Source of the DNA: Knoxdaviesia capensis
Taxonomy: Eukaryota > Ascomycota > Sordariomycetes > Microascales > Gondwanamycetaceae
Direction of reading: 5' to 3'
Assembly: GCA_001510575.1 (NCBI GenBank)
Contig: LNGK01000007.1
Coordinates: 1,048,151-1,112,150 of the forward strand
DNA: 64,000 bases
Numbering within the stretch: the first letter of the stretch is position 1; every line of letters starts with the position of its first letter. The notes under the pieces are model-generated. The model was not told the origin of the DNA and did no database searches. It saw nothing but the letters and a program-made list of their open reading frames with translations. The translations under genes were made by a program, and so were the position numbers. This document shows positions 12,724 through 24,997 of the stretch, piece by piece.

Positions 12724-13860
12724 GGCTGTGAAGAAGGGGGGAGACGGGAGGGGAAAGGGGAGACGTTGAAGGACCGAGGAGAAACACGAGCCGAGAAAAA
12801 GCGAGCTCTGAAGAGAAGAAAAGGGATCTGAATCAAAATCGAAACGTGAAACCCCCCAAAGTGTGTGTCTTGTCTATCGTCAGGGAAAGAAAATTGATCA
12901 GGAGTTAAGATTAAAAGACGAGAAAAAAAATTAACAGTGAGAAAATGGGCTATTGGGTACGTTCATTTCGGGTCTGGGAAATTTCCTGATCTCACGGAAC
13001 GAGAAATGCGCGCGGCTGACGCTTAAGCGCTGGCTCTGCTGATGACTAAGATTCGTTCACCAACGTCATTGTACAGAAGCCAAAGATCTGGTGGCACAGA
13101 GCCTTTTTGGTGGGAAGAAGATCTCGATCTGGACCACAGCCGACTTTTTTCCTTTTTCTTGGTGGGCAGGTCAACAAGTGAAAGAACTGACGAAAGTGGA
13201 GTTTTTTTTTTCAAGAAACTTAGACATGGAATTTCTCACATCAGATACATTGTAAAAAATCATTCATCGTTGTCTACGAAGTAGATATGCTGCCATATGT
13301 AAAAAGACGAAAAGCGATCGACTGAGACAGCATTTCACCATCAGTTGCCTCCAACAAAGAGAAGACTTATTATACAATCAACATACTCACTCTCCCTCCC
13401 CATCTTCCAATCACGTATGCCACATATACGCTATGATCATAAGAACTCCAACAAGAAAACAAAATAACCGAAGGGGGGGATGGGATTGGATTTTGCTTTC
13501 CATCGCTGCTGCTCTCTCTTCCTTTTTCCGTGTCCTCTGGGGCTGTTCATATGGATCTCAAGAAAAGAGAAAAAGAGGCTGCGGTGTTGGCGAAACCGTG
13601 GGACAGTGGGTGAAGATTTGAATGAAGACGCTAAAAACGAAGGAGAAGATCCAACCGGAAAAGGGAGAAATCCAAACGCGACGGGGGAGAAGAAACATGA
13701 AAGCAAACGAGGGGACGAATATTAATCCAACACTGAATATACGTTGGGAGTTGGGGGTGCAGGCTGTACGCAGGAGTAACATATACGAGAAAAAAAGAAG
13801 TAGCAAACAGACTTCGACTCGATTCAACGAGCATAGTCTTGTCATCCGGAAGCTGCGCGC
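12724..13860. other. Spacer between KEI1 5' end and YPT6 3' end
   Basis: No gene recognised. It contains the KEI1 promoter side and the YPT6 3' UTR side. A 10-bp perfect palindrome, CGCTTAAGCG, lies at 13020-13029. Several short frames on both strands lack recognisable domains. Confidence 0.6.
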
Positions 13861-15192
13861 TTAGCAAGCGCATCCATCGGAAGCGCTCTGGTTCGAGTTG
13901 ACCTTGACATCGATCACTAGAAAAGTGCAGAACTGAGTCAGTAACTGTGGTGGACGTGTCATATCGGCTCAAGAGGGGTAAGAGCTTGAGAGGTTGAGAA
14001 GAATAAAAGGAAAGTTCCCAGGCAGACACCAAATAACATACTCTGGTTGGACACCTGCGCCGCCGTATCCGACCCCTCCATGCCGGGGAGAGCCTGCGCT
14101 ATTCTCTTGAACAGCGTCTTGACGTTATGACCGAGCTTCGCGCTCGTCTCGACGAACATCAGGTTGTTCTTCTTCGCCTCTTCCTCGCCCTGCTGCGTGG
14201 TGACCTCGCGCTTCTCGTTGAGATCGGTCTTGTTGCCGACAAGCACGATGATGACGTCGTTGCCGCGCTCGGCGCGCACATCTTCAATCCACTTCTTAGT
14301 GTTCTGGAAAGATTTCGCGTCTGGTTTGATGGACGAAGCTGTCAGTACACATGTTGACACAGCCTGGTGGTAGTAGGGGGTCCCGGGCGCGTTCAAATTT
14401 CAAATAGTGGGCGTGTGATGCTGGGGCGTGGGGCATCTGCGCACGCGCGACAGGGGGAGGAGTGGAAAGGGTTCAAGGCCAGAAATCGACCGAAAAGAGA
14501 ATAGTAAAACACCACGATAGCATTGCCAACAACCACCACACCGCAAAAGAGGGCCGACTCACTGGATACGTCGTAAACCACCACGGCCACACTGGAGTCG
14601 CGAATGTATGAGGGTATCAAACTGCGGAATCGTTCCTGACCAGCCGTATCCCAAAGTTGCAGCCGTACCGTCCGATCATCGAGGTACATAGTCTGGACGA
14701 TAACGCGAAAAGAAAGAGTTAGAATTGAAAGTTACACGGGCATCTCCCGTTCGCAGGTTTCTCTTTGTCCGACAACCGGAGCCCCGACGGAGCCGGAGGG
14801 GAAATGGCACCACTTGCTTTCGAGAGGAAGTCAATGCCGATGGTGGCTTGGTATGTGTTGTCGAACGAATCGTACATGAACCGGGTGATCAGCGAGGTTT
14901 TTCCGACTAGAAAGAGAGAGCAGAACGAATTCATCGCGCGTTAGGAGTCGGAGACGTTTAAAAAGGTGCCAAGGCATCGAGATGTTATCGTTGGGACTAT
15001 CATGTCTTGGATTCGATCCCGCACATACCGCTCTGTTCACCGAGGAAGACCAGCCTGTACGCGAAACCGCCAAAAATTGTGTCAGTAAGACGACTGCCAA
15101 ACACACAGGAACAAAATCCGCATCCTCATGGAACCATACTTGAACTTCTTCAAGGGCGTGTTGTACGACCCGCCAGCAGCACTGGAAGCCAT
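13861..15192 (-). CDS. YPT6: Rab-family GTPase Ypt6/Rab6
   Basis: Golgi Rab GTPase for endosome-to-Golgi and intra-Golgi retrograde transport. Six exons: 15192..15140, 15054..15029, 14906..14818, 14692..14563, 14320..14042, 13916..13861 (210 aa). Splicing yields an intact GTPase: LVFLGEQSVGKTSL (P-loop), the Rab6-type effector region QATIGIDFLSKTMYL, WDTAGQERF, VGNKTDLN and ETSAK. It ends DGCAC, a CxC double-geranylgeranylation motif. The third intron begins with GC (AAA|GCAAGT, 14817 down to 14693), a GC-AG intron; no GT donor there keeps the effector sequence. It is divergent from NOP53 across 724 bp. Confidence 0.96.
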
Positions 15193-15916
15193 GATGTCAG
15201 ATAGCAGGTGGTGAGGCCAAAAAAAAAGGAGTTGGACGGGGTATGTCCCTCTCTTGTTTGTAGACGTTATCGGTGGCCGGTTATAAGGAGTACAAGGAGT
15301 AGAGAGCACACAAAATAGAGAGGCACGAAGGAGTTGCGAATCTGATTCAGGGGGGAGAAGAATCAAAAGAAGACGTGATGGAGAGAGAAAAAGCAATCTT
15401 ATTGAGAGAGGCAAGGAGAGAGACCACAAGACACAAACAAGACAAGTGCATACAACGAAGCTAAAAAAGGAAGCCAGAATTATTGTAGACTAAGAAAAAA
15501 GCACAGGCTTTGAATGCTATAGGGCATAAAGAGGGAGAAATCAGCCAAGTCAAAGTCAAAGGCAAAGGATAAATAAAACAAGAAAAAGGGCCAAAATTGG
15601 GCTGCAGTGCCGGATTCTGGCAATTCAACTGGTCACGTGGAGATAGCACCACCCCGCAGAAAATTTCATGTTATCACGGCCTTGAATTGTGCTTATCTGA
15701 TTGTGATTTTTGCTCTTTTTTTTTTTTTTCCCTCCAGTCAGTTCAACTTACTGACTTGTACGTCTTCTCTCTCTACCAAACCAACGTCCTCAAATATATA
15801 TCTCTTCCCTAAAGATTCCACTGCCGAAATCTCCGAAATTCCACCCCGGATTCATAAGTTCCTTCGAACCTATCGAGATATCATAGAGAGTCACCTACCT
15901 CGTGACAATTGCCACA
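15193..15916. promoter_or_regulatory. Divergent promoter region, YPT6 / NOP53
   Basis: Shared 5' spacer without a gene. It has an E-box CACGTG at 15634-15639 and a GAAAATTTC palindrome (15659-15667) resembling the RRPE element of ribosome-biogenesis promoters, plus pyrimidine tracts before NOP53. Function is inferred from position. Confidence 0.55.
15634..15639. promoter_or_regulatory. E-box (CACGTG) upstream of NOP53
   Basis: GTCACGTGG, 278 bp before the NOP53 ATG. The core is that of Cbf1/bHLH factors and recurs in other spacers of this window. Confidence 0.4.
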
Positions 15917-17360
15917 ATGCCTGTCCTCCAAGGCCTCTCCGGGTCTGTTGAGGCACCGCAACAGTTCAAACAGCCGTCGAGAAAGGGCAAGAAGGCGTGG
16001 CGCAAGAATGTCGATGTTACCGAAGTCCAGAAGGGTCTTGAAGAGCTAAACGAGCAAATAATCCAAGGGTATGTCCATTTATCCCTCTGTTCTGGTGGTG
16101 ATATTCGTCCACTGTTTGTTGGACTTCACTGACCGTCTGGACCCGTTTTCTATATACAGTGGAGTGGTAGTCGAGAAGGACTCGGACGACCTCTTCGCCA
16201 TCGACGTTGTCGGCGATGACGGCATCCAGAAGTCCCTCCCGACCAAGTTCCGAAACCTCCGCGCCGACCAGATCATCGCCGAGCGCTCCGCCGTGCCGGC
16301 CATCGACAGCCGCAAACGCCCCGCCACCGCCAGCAAGACCACCGACGGCCTGGTGTCGGCGAAACGTGTGCGCAAGGACTGGGTCTCGCACAAGGAGCTG
16401 CAGCGCCTCAAGCGCGCCGCCGACGGTCTGCACGACACCACGCTTGCCGTGCAGGATGCCACCTTCGACCTGTGGGACGCCCCCGCGGAGACGGTCGTGC
16501 AGGCGCCATCCGACGACATCGCCGCCTCGTTCGTCACCACCGTGCCGACCGCGAAACCGCCCGTGACTCTGAAGCACCAGCCCATCTCGCTCACCGCCTG
16601 CGGCAAGGCCGTGCCTGCGGTGCCGAAGCCCGGCGGCGGCTTCAGCTATAACCCGGCATTTGCCGAGTACGAGCAGCGGCTCACCGAGGAGGGCAAGAAG
16701 GCCGTCGAGGCCGAGCGGCGGCGCCTGCAGCAGGAGGAGGCCGAGGCCGAGCTGCAGGCCGCGGCGGCGCGGTCGGCGGCTGAGGCGGATGCCGCCGAGG
16801 CGCGGGCTGAGCTGTCCGAGTGGGACGACGACTCGGCGTGGGAGGGCTTTGAGAGCGGCGGCGAGGACCTGGCCGGCAGCAGCGCCACTAAGCGGCCGCA
16901 GCGCAAGACGCAGGCGCAGCGCAACCGCATCGAGCGGCGCAAGGCCGACGAGCGGCGGCTGAAGCACGAGAAGGCGATGCGGCGCACGCGCGCGCAGCTG
17001 GACGAGATCAAGCGGATCGCCGCGGAGGTCAACGAGCGCCACCAGGCCGCGGCGCTCGCGCGCGTCGAGTATGACGGTGCCAGCGACAGCGATGACCTGG
17101 GCGAGGGCGACGACGGCACCCTGCGCCGCAAGAAGCTCGGCAAGGTCGCCGTCCCTGAGAAGGACCTCGAGCTCGTCCTCCCCGACGAGCTGCAGGACTC
17201 GCTGCGCCTGCTCAAGCCCGAGGGCAATCTGCTCAAGGACCGCTACCGCAGCTTGTTGGTGCGCGGCCAGGTCGAGGCGCGTCGGCGCATTCCGTTCAAG
17301 AAGCGCGCCAAGGGCAAACTCACCGAGAAGTGGACGTACAAGGACTTCGTTCTGCGGTAG
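15917..17360 (+). CDS. NOP53: Nop53, 60S ribosome biogenesis factor
   Basis: Nucleolar protein of late 60S maturation; in yeast it recruits the exosome to trim 7S pre-rRNA into 5.8S. Exons 15917..16068 and 16160..17360 (450 aa); the 91-bp intron (GTATGT/CAG) splits a Gly codon. The N-terminus has the basic segment QPSRKGKKAWRKNVD typical of the Nop53/GLTSCR2 family, then KRVRKDWVSHKELQRLK and FDLWDAP. A long Glu/Ala/Arg-rich, probably coiled-coil part follows (about 240-360). The C-terminus is basic (RSLLVRGQVEARRRIPFKK). The GC-rich second exon leaves long open frames on the opposite strand, which are shadows. It converges on NDE1. Confidence 0.92.
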
Positions 17361-18022
17361 ATGGCAAATCTTTTTTTTTTTTTTTGGTTCGTATTCATGG
17401 TCTGCTCTCTCTCTTCTTTTTTTCTTCTTCTTCTGGACCGGGCCCGTTTTCTTCGGAGGGCATTGCATGTAATGGATAGAATTCATAAGCACATTCATCA
17501 GGCTCATATGGATGATATAAATAAAACCGATCAAACTCAAACGGCAGACTTTCTGTTGGAGCGACATGTGGCACAGAAAAGATTGTATTGTAATTAGCAA
17601 TTTGCCAACCAACCAACAGCCCAACAAAGAAGAAGAACAGAAGAACAGACATAAGAAACCCAGGAAGCAATAAGAAACGACTGTACGAGAAAAAGAAAAA
17701 CCAGCAAAATTCGAAAGTTTGTTACCGGAGCATATCTGTCCGGTGTCTAGACTTCGCAAAAGGAAGAGAAAACAACATTCATGTGATATCAGTTCATGTG
17801 AAATATAAATAGGAACCGAGACCCTCCTGCATGACAAAAGAAAAAACGCAAAGCAAGAAAAAGAGGTAGAGGGGTAGAAGGAAGTCAGAGAAAGACGAAT
17901 GAAATAGAGTCGAAGGGTAGACTGCAATGCAAAGACATATGGAAGCATGTGTATGTGTGGGAAGGATATCAATCAAGGTGAAGAAGGTTTTGTGCGCCGG
18001 AAGTATCAGGAACAGGCGGAAC
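17361..18022. other. Spacer between convergent NOP53 and NDE1
   Basis: No gene seen. Poly-T after the NOP53 stop and A/G-rich sequence on the NDE1 side look like two 3' UTRs. Confidence 0.65.
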
Positions 18023-20197
18023 TTAGACGATCATGAGATCTATGGGGAGAGTTAAGAATGAATTGGTTAGCAAGGATCGGCCAACGAGGCATTTGTCAAC
18101 GAGCTGACAAGGAGCGAGAGAGGAATACATACCACGACCAAAGAGTCCACGCGTTGCCCAATCCATCGCCATCAATATTCTCGTCCGCAGACTCACCGAC
18201 TGCGCAAAGTACACCGACCGCCACGCGTACACCGCCCACAGGCCACCAACCAGATTCCAGCCCTGGCCAAGGTCGAACACGGCCGAGTTGCCAATGTAGG
18301 CGAGACTGCCGAGATGGTGGTAGTCAAATGCGCGGAACATGGCGGCGTCAATGTCGCCGTCGAGGATGTCGTTCTCGCGGTACACCTGCAGCGACCGCGC
18401 CAGCCGGTTGAACTTCTTGCCCAGGTACATGCCCTGTTGGTGCGCACGCTGCGCTGTGGCGGGGAGCGACGTCAACTTTGCGTCGATCTGGCGCAGCAGG
18501 CCGCGAAGCTCGCCAAAGTCCAGCGTGCCCGACTGGTCCTTGTCAAATTCGGCAAATAGCTTGTCCAGGCGCTTAAGGTGCGTCACGGCCTGCGGGAAGC
18601 GCTTGCGCACATCGACCGCCACCTCGCGCCAGTCGTTGAAGTGGATCTCGACACTCTCCGGGTCCATGCCGCGCTTCCAGGCCAGGGCGCGGACAAAGTT
18701 GACCACGTGGTCGGCCACATTGTTCTGGACGGTCGAGCAGTCTCCAATGGCGTAAACATCTCCAAGCGGCGCTCCGTTCAGCCGCAGGTGCGAGTCGGTC
18801 TCTAGCGCGTGGCGGTTCGTTTGCGCGGGTCCGAGTTTCTTGGAGAGCCGGCGACAGAATTCGTTGTGCGAAACTCCGGTGGACCACAGACAGAAACCCA
18901 TGGGCAACTCCTTTGTGACGATTTCGCCGTTTTCAATCTTTTGCGAGAAGACGATCTTGTCCGGCTCAACGCGCTGCACGCGCGAGTTCGTCATCACCTG
19001 AACCTGGTCGCGCGCAAAGCGCTCCTCAGCGTACTTGGACACAGTTTCGTCGTAGGTGTTCAGAATGTGGCTGCGGCTTTGGATTAAATGGACGGAGATT
19101 TCGTTTCTGAGCAGCTTGGGGAAGTGCTTGGACAAGTCTTCGTTGAGGAGATCGAACAACTCGGCAGCAAACTCGACTCCCGTGGGACCACCGCCGCTGA
19201 TGACAAACGAAAGCAGCCGCTTTCTCTCATCGTCGCTGGTGGTGGGCAGGCAAGCGAGCTCCAGATTGTGCATGACCTTGTTCCGGATCTTCCGCGCGTC
19301 GTCGATGTCCTTCAGGAAATAGGCATGCTCGAGTCCGTCAACGCCGTGGGGGTTCGTTACCGAGCCGACAGCAATAACCAGCTTGTCATAGGGGACGTAG
19401 AATCGCGATTCAACTCCATTGCAGTCAAGTTGGGAAACCTCGACCAGTTTATGCGAGAACTCGACATCTTCGGCCTTGGCACGGATGAAATGGCCACTCA
19501 CTCGCGAAATTATACGGCGAATCGGCTCGATAAGCGACCGCACCTCAAGAGTACCGACAGTGGCCGACGGAAGCATCGGCGTGAACAGGAAGTAGTTGGT
19601 GGGCGAAATCACAGTGACGTGGTAGTCGTGGGGATTGAGCTCCTTCAGCAAAGCCACACCACCCCAGCCACCTCCCAGGATCACAAGACGCGGCTTGTCC
19701 TTTTGCTTCGTCATTCCCTCGCAGTCGTCGTCGTCAATATAAGCTTCGGCGATCGGGAGGTTCTTGGGCCCACCCAGCCGGGGCTGGAGCGCAAGCTTGG
19801 AAATGTGGATGTCGTTGATAGCGACGTCGTTGCTGTAGGTTGAGGCATCGTAGAGGAAGAAGGCCAACACGGCACCACCTAAAACCATCACCGTGCCACC
19901 GAGGAGGGCGGCAGTCCGATAAGCAAGCCGGAGCAGGCGGGAAGCTGGCCGAGGGGGGGGTTTCGAGTCTGACGCCGTCACTAATTGGCAGCGGTGGAGC
20001 CTGCTGGGGTGTGAGAGCAACGGTGTCTGTACCCGCAACAAAGAAGCTTGCGATAGCAACGGCGCGCGGCGCAACCCAGTCAAAGTCTGAGGGTGGGCTT
20101 TCGTGAGGTGAGAGAGAGGTCTAGACGTCGAGATCCGAGACTGGGCGCCATTCATCAGCGACCCAGCGCCTCTGGATCTCCAAGCTCGAGCTTGCAT
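18023..20197 (-). CDS. NDE1: External alternative NADH dehydrogenase with EF-hand (type II, mitochondrial)
   Basis: Single-subunit, non-proton-pumping NAD(P)H:ubiquinone oxidoreductase of the mitochondrial inner membrane, facing the intermembrane space. Exons 20197..18133 and 18039..18023 (693 aa); the 17-nt last exon adds only DLMIV after a 93-bp intron and restores the usual GRD end. The basic N-terminus looks like a mitochondrial presequence, followed by a hydrophobic segment at about 95-115. Two Rossmann motifs follow: VILGGGWGGVALLKEL (about 172) and VISGGGPTGVEFAAEL (about 335). A canonical EF-hand loop, DKDQSGTLDFGE (about 550), predicts calcium regulation, as in fungal calcium-dependent NDE enzymes. 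The symbol reflects that type; yeast Nde1 itself lacks the EF-hand. With complex I present (NUYM in this window) it would be a bypass route. Confidence 0.94.
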   Translation of the reverse strand: MQARAWRSRGAGSLMNGAQSRISTSRPLSHLTKAHPQTLTGLRRAPLLSQASLLRVQTPLLSHPSRLHRCQLVTASDSKPPPRPASRLLRLAYRTAALLGGTVMVLGGAVLAFFLYDASTYSNDVAINDIHISKLALQPRLGGPKNLPIAEAYIDDDDCEGMTKQKDKPRLVILGGGWGGVALLKELNPHDYHVTVISPTNYFLFTPMLPSATVGTLEVRSLIEPIRRIISRVSGHFIRAKAEDVEFSHKLVEVSQLDCNGVESRFYVPYDKLVIAVGSVTNPHGVDGLEHAYFLKDIDDARKIRNKVMHNLELACLPTTSDDERKRLLSFVISGGGPTGVEFAAELFDLLNEDLSKHFPKLLRNEISVHLIQSRSHILNTYDETVSKYAEERFARDQVQVMTNSRVQRVEPDKIVFSQKIENGEIVTKELPMGFCLWSTGVSHNEFCRRLSKKLGPAQTNRHALETDSHLRLNGAPLGDVYAIGDCSTVQNNVADHVVNFVRALAWKRGMDPESVEIHFNDWREVAVDVRKRFPQAVTHLKRLDKLFAEFDKDQSGTLDFGELRGLLRQIDAKLTSLPATAQRAHQQGMYLGKKFNRLARSLQVYRENDILDGDIDAAMFRAFDYHHLGSLAYIGNSAVFDLGQGWNLVGGLWAVYAWRSVYFAQSVSLRTRILMAMDWATRGLFGRGMYSSLAPCQLVDKCLVGRSLLTNSFLTLPIDLMIV

Positions 20198-21971
20198 TGT
20201 GAGTCTAGGCGAGCTACGGGTGGCTCAAGAAGCTCGAGGACGGCCAGGTAACGGTGAAACAGAGTCTTGGGGGAGAGATTTGGAAGAGATAGACGGGGGG
20301 TTTATTAAAAAGAGATACATATATATGTATACGATAACGACTGAGAGAGAGAGCTCGCGCGCAATAGAAGAGAGTGGGGGGTGAGAGGAAGAGCAAGAGC
20401 AAGAGATAAACGATCACCAAACCATCGACGCGAACAGAATGCAAAAGAGAGAAGAAAAAAAAGAAAGAAAACCGAAGGAAAGTTCCCGATAAATAAAGAT
20501 GAGCAATGAATTCCGGCCGGTGAAAATACGAGCGAAGGATTTTCTTTGTGCCTGGAAATGCCGCTCCTTAAAATTCACGATTGCGAAGTTCGGGGAGGAT
20601 TGAGTTTATGTTTGTCAGCGGATTTTGGCCCGGGCCCTGCAAATATTTGCAGATGCAGCACTCGAGAGGTTATGGCTTTAGTGAGGGTTTGCATCTATCC
20701 AGACTTGCCCTATCCGATATCGACTTCTGCGCCCTTCTATGTGTCTTGCGCCTTCTCTCTGTTTGGGACAGCCTTGGTCGTTCCTGCTCTGAATCATTCG
20801 TTCATGGGCAAGGGAGGAGCGGAAGCACAGGCGAAAAACAAGAAGGAGAGGTCGCCAATGAATTCCTGGCATGCCGGCTTTAAAGATATCATTGGCCCGC
20901 TTTTTAGCTCTTTTCCAGCTATCCCGATAGGTACATAAATATAACTCGGAGAGCTTCCCTTACGTACGTCCCAGATTCGGAGATGGAGGTACATTGTGGA
21001 AGTAGCTTTTTCTCTCGGGAGAATGCCAATCCTCGGCTTTGCCTCTTGATTTCTTGCAAAGGTCGCCAACGATTTTAGGTTCTGACGCATGCACGAGATG
21101 GGATTTCTTAAGAAGCTTGGGGTTATACACATGCCGGATTGGTTCAGGTTCAGGGTTGACGTGTTGGCTGTGCTGCGTTGGGTTACTGTTACGTGTGGCG
21201 CATCTGGAGTATACAACACAGCTACAGATAGACGCTATAACTCACAGAACATGCATGCTGCACTGCTTATCACGGATGGCGACAGAGATCTGCATCAAAG
21301 CGAGCTCACGGCCTTGGCCAAAGAGGGGAAGATAAACGCACAAACAAAGGAAGGAGGAGGTGCGCAGATAAAACACCACAACTAGCCCACTACAGATTGA
21401 TAACGCCAGAAAAAATTGGTACACGTGTGTGGAGCGAGCGAGATAAATGCACATGCTGCAGGAGATCCCAACTGGGAAAGGCAGGCCTGCCAACTTGTTG
21501 CAATCTACAAAAGCTGGGAGGATGGCGAAAAAAAAAAGAAAGAAAAAAAGAAAAAAGAAGGCTGAACTTGAGTGGATGTCGCTGTGGATGGATATATCAC
21601 CAATTTCCAGGGTCCTGACAGGTAATCTCCTTCAAGTCAAGAACCACCCGGTTCTGACCTCAACTTAGACACTGCATATACAGTACAGATAAACTGCACC
21701 AAATACAAAGGAAATGTGGTCTGGAGATCTGCTCACTTAACCCCTGCGCTATTCAAAAACGACCAACAAAGATAAACAACTCAGGTCGCCCAAGTGTTCT
21801 TCGGCCCGGATCCGCACTCTCACATCGGCTTATGTCGGCATACTTCGGTCTCCGAATCCAACTCCGACTCCGGAAACCCACGGAGGTCCACTCTCGACAC
21901 ATAGTTATTGGTGGTTTCTCGCCTCCCTCCCCTCCCCGGCCGGTTGGATCCTCTTTTCTCTCAGCGCTATA
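20198..21971. other. 1.8-kb spacer upstream of NDE1, downstream of URK1
   Basis: I see no gene. Open frames on both strands (for example 20546-20938 +, 20794-21219 -) are short and show no domain. The 20198-20500 part should contain the NDE1 promoter and 5' UTR. Confidence 0.6.
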
Positions 21972-24016
21972 TCAGCAGGGGAAATATCGGCCCTCCACCC
22001 ACCGCTCATCGTGGTCAGACACCACGTCATAGAGAACCACCGTGATGTTGGGGAACACCATGGTGAGTCGGTGCAAGCCCATGCGACCGGCAGTGTACGT
22101 GACGAGCACAATCTTTTCCTGTGCTACGCCGTGGTCGACCAGAACCTGCACAGCCATCAGCGCCGAGCCACCGCTGGACATCTGTGCATCCACGAGCAAG
22201 ATAGTCTCATGGTCGGCGATGCCGTCTGGGAGCTCCAGGAAGTGCAGCTCCGGCTCGCCGGTGCGCATGCTGGACTGAATGAGAATGCGGCCGGTCTCAA
22301 CTTCGGGGATGCTGTTCTTCAGCGCTGTCTCGAAGGCCGCGCCTCCACGGAGCACAATGGCTGCGCTGATCTTTCCCTTTAGCGCACTCTCCAGCGGAGA
22401 CGGATGGACATTGCTCAGAGCCCTAATGAGAAGCATCAGGTTAGCTCTATTCGTATTTCTGGGACAGAATTTTCCACCAGAAAAAAAAAAAAAAAAGAGT
22501 GCCGAGGGAAACCATCTTACTGTTGGACTAGCAGACCGGCCAACTGGTCAAAGAAAGTAACAAAGTCCTCTGACGATGTCGTCGCATCCTTTAGGACCAT
22601 GTTGATATCTTTGACTTGGGAGGTCTTTTCAAGCTCAACAACCCTTTCTGAAAGGGTCCGCTTGATAGCATCGCTCTCCAGCCGCTTCAGGGCTGTATTG
22701 TGGTGCATCGACTTCTCCAAAAGCTTGCCCTCCACGAACTGGACCATCATTTCTAGAATCCGACACTACAATCAGTACACAACGGGGACAGAGAACAATT
22801 CAAAACGCGGAGGGACACTTACTCAGAGCTACCTGGTTTTCTATTCCACGTGGCACGATAATGTCTGGAATTTGGGAATGCAGTCAGTAAATACCCCGAT
22901 ATCATCTGGTAGCTTCCCTTCCTGGTCTGAATTAGGACTTACCTGCCTCTTTTCGTTGAGGCTCAACATACTATACGACATCGTGACACAATCGGGTTAG
23001 TTTACTCCTGCCTTGCAGCCCTGTGCATATCTGATATGGAAGAATACTTTACCCTCTCAAAGTTGGGCTTCACGAAACTGAACCATTGCTTGATACAACC
23101 CTCAATATCTCGGCCTCTTTCCTTGACATCTCGGAGCACTGGTTTGATGAAGACGATCAGAGATTAGACCCAAAGCGAGGAAAATATCACTGGCCCTGTT
23201 CCTTACATCGGCGAGATAGGCACAAATCGGCGTCGGCCTCACAGAATATCTTCCCGGGACATATCGATTCTAGTGTCAGCTAAAACAACCCCATGACATC
23301 TTTCGGACCACCAGGTTTTTTTTCTCAGGGCATACCTTCATATCCAAGAGGTCAAGAACCTTGGGATCATAGAGGGCAAAAATGCCCTCCAGAATAAGGA
23401 CGTGAGGTGAGTACAGACTCGTCGTCTCCTTCATCCGCTGGTGCTCAGTGAACGAGTAGACGGGGATCTCAGCCCGTTTGCTGGAAATGAATACATATAC
23501 GGTCAGACATTCACCTACATGAGATGCCAGAGATCTAATAGTCAAGAAGGAAAGAGGTCATACCCAGCTTTGAGGTCGTGCAGTTTCTGGATGATAACAT
23601 CAAAGTCGATGGCCTGGTTGTTATCACGTGTCAGCTGTCGATTTAGCGCTCGGTCTCTGCCACCAGCTCCGCAGTCTTTCTCTTTGCATTCCGAGAAACC
23701 AAGATCGGAAACGAAAGACAGCCAGAGAGCTAGTCAGAAACCCAACACATACCTCCGGTGAGTCAAAGTCATATTCATTAGCAAACGCCTGCTTCGACTG
23801 CTCGGGAGTCAGAGGCTTGTAGAACGAGTCCATCGGCAGAATGACAACCCACGGCAGGTTCAGCATCTTGACGATGGCCTGAGATACAGTCGTCTTTCCG
23901 GAGCCGGAACTGCCCGCAATTCCGATAATACACACATCCTTCCACGGAGGATTGTAGTGTGCCTTTTGCTGGAGAGACACATGGGCCTCGGTCGAGGGGT
24001 CTGTTACGCTGGCCAT
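21972..24016 (-). CDS. URK1: Uridine/cytidine kinase with UPRT-like C-terminal domain
   Basis: Phosphorylates uridine and cytidine in pyrimidine salvage (cytosol). Nine exons: 24016..23753, 23613..23564, 23480..23336, 23249..23207, 23138..23053, 22970..22943, 22864..22823, 22752..22521, 22422..21972 (446 aa). All eight introns (68-139 bp) follow GT-AG. The P-loop IGIAGSSGSGKTT lies at about 31-43, followed by kinase motifs (MDSFYK, FDSPEAIDFD, ILEGIFALYD, FCEADADLCLSRR). The C-terminal part resembles uracil phosphoribosyltransferase (SSMRTGEPELHF, DAQMSSGGSALMA near 371). Its PRPP loop differs from active UPRTs, as in other Urk1/UCK-like proteins, so a second activity is doubtful. The ATG at 24016 is chosen; upstream GTG is not a likely start. 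It is divergent from GID8. Confidence 0.95.
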
Positions 24017-24997
24017 TTTCACGGACCAGGTCCAGACTGAAGCTGTTGAATCTAAGATTGGAAGCTGAGGAAGATGGATTTGAAGATCCAGCGGTTAATT
24101 AAACGGGTTGCCGATGCGATATACTCAATAATGCAAGTCCTGTTAGCTGGAAGATTAACTTCTTTCAATGTTGAAGATCGAGGCTTCCCAGCTTAAAGAA
24201 ATGGGGCTGGTTCAACTTACAGTAAGCGCTGATAGGAGATAGCCGCTTATAGAGGTGGCGACGCCAGTTTTGATAACACGGCTCAGTGCCTATAAAGGTT
24301 CATTCAGCGCCGATAAGCTAACAAAACACACAAAGATAGACAGCAGATGGTGAAAGGTCTCTCAAAACTGCCCATATAGGTGTAGATTCTAAGAAATACT
24401 ATGCTCACCACGAGGGAGAAGGAAAAAGGAAGAAGAGAAAGAAGAGAATCAGAATCAGAATAAAAAAAGTCAGGCGAACCCCCATCTTTTACACCCCAAG
24501 ATAAGTCAGTGTCGCGGGATCAAGCGGGAAAAAAGAGAGAACTTTGGGCGGCATTCTTAGGGCACAGCACAGCATAAGAACCTTCGATAACAGATAGAGC
24601 AGTTGCGCCGAGCCTTCGCGACCTTTTGCTGTGCAGCTTAGTCACCCAAGCCCACTTAAAAATGGGATGTACTTCATTTTTCTTCAAGCTCTGGTTTTTT
24701 CATTAAGCAACACTTTTCTTCTCCCTTTTCCATACCCACCCACACTCCACACCTGCAGAGAAGGAAAAAAATTCTCAGTTTGAGACGACCTTTTTTCTTT
24801 TCTTATTGTGGCAGAGGCAGAACCGAATTCCTGTGCCTCTACATTCTTTATCTTCTTGTCTTCCAATATAGGAAGCTTGAAACGAATATCGTCTCTGTCA
24901 TTTTACTCTGTATGAACTAACCTCGGTATTTCTAATCTTGTTTCGGTCTTCGTTCTCAAGTGAGGATTCGGAGTTGTGTGAATCTGTGTTGCCCATC
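24017..24997. promoter_or_regulatory. Divergent promoter region, URK1 / GID8
   Basis: No gene recognised. Near 24220-24320 the motif AGCGC[T/C]GATA occurs twice and GATA cores are frequent. Long A/T-rich tracts lie towards GID8. Confidence 0.5.

Noticed and set aside
15004..15030. tRNA T-arm-like string (GGGATCGAATCC on the minus strand)
   Set aside because: It is at the donor side of a YPT6 intron, and no matching acceptor, D or anticodon arms surround it.
16017..17972. 651-codon minus-strand frame over NOP53
   Set aside because: Antisense to the GC-rich second exon of NOP53; Leu/Arg/Ala-rich without any family signature.
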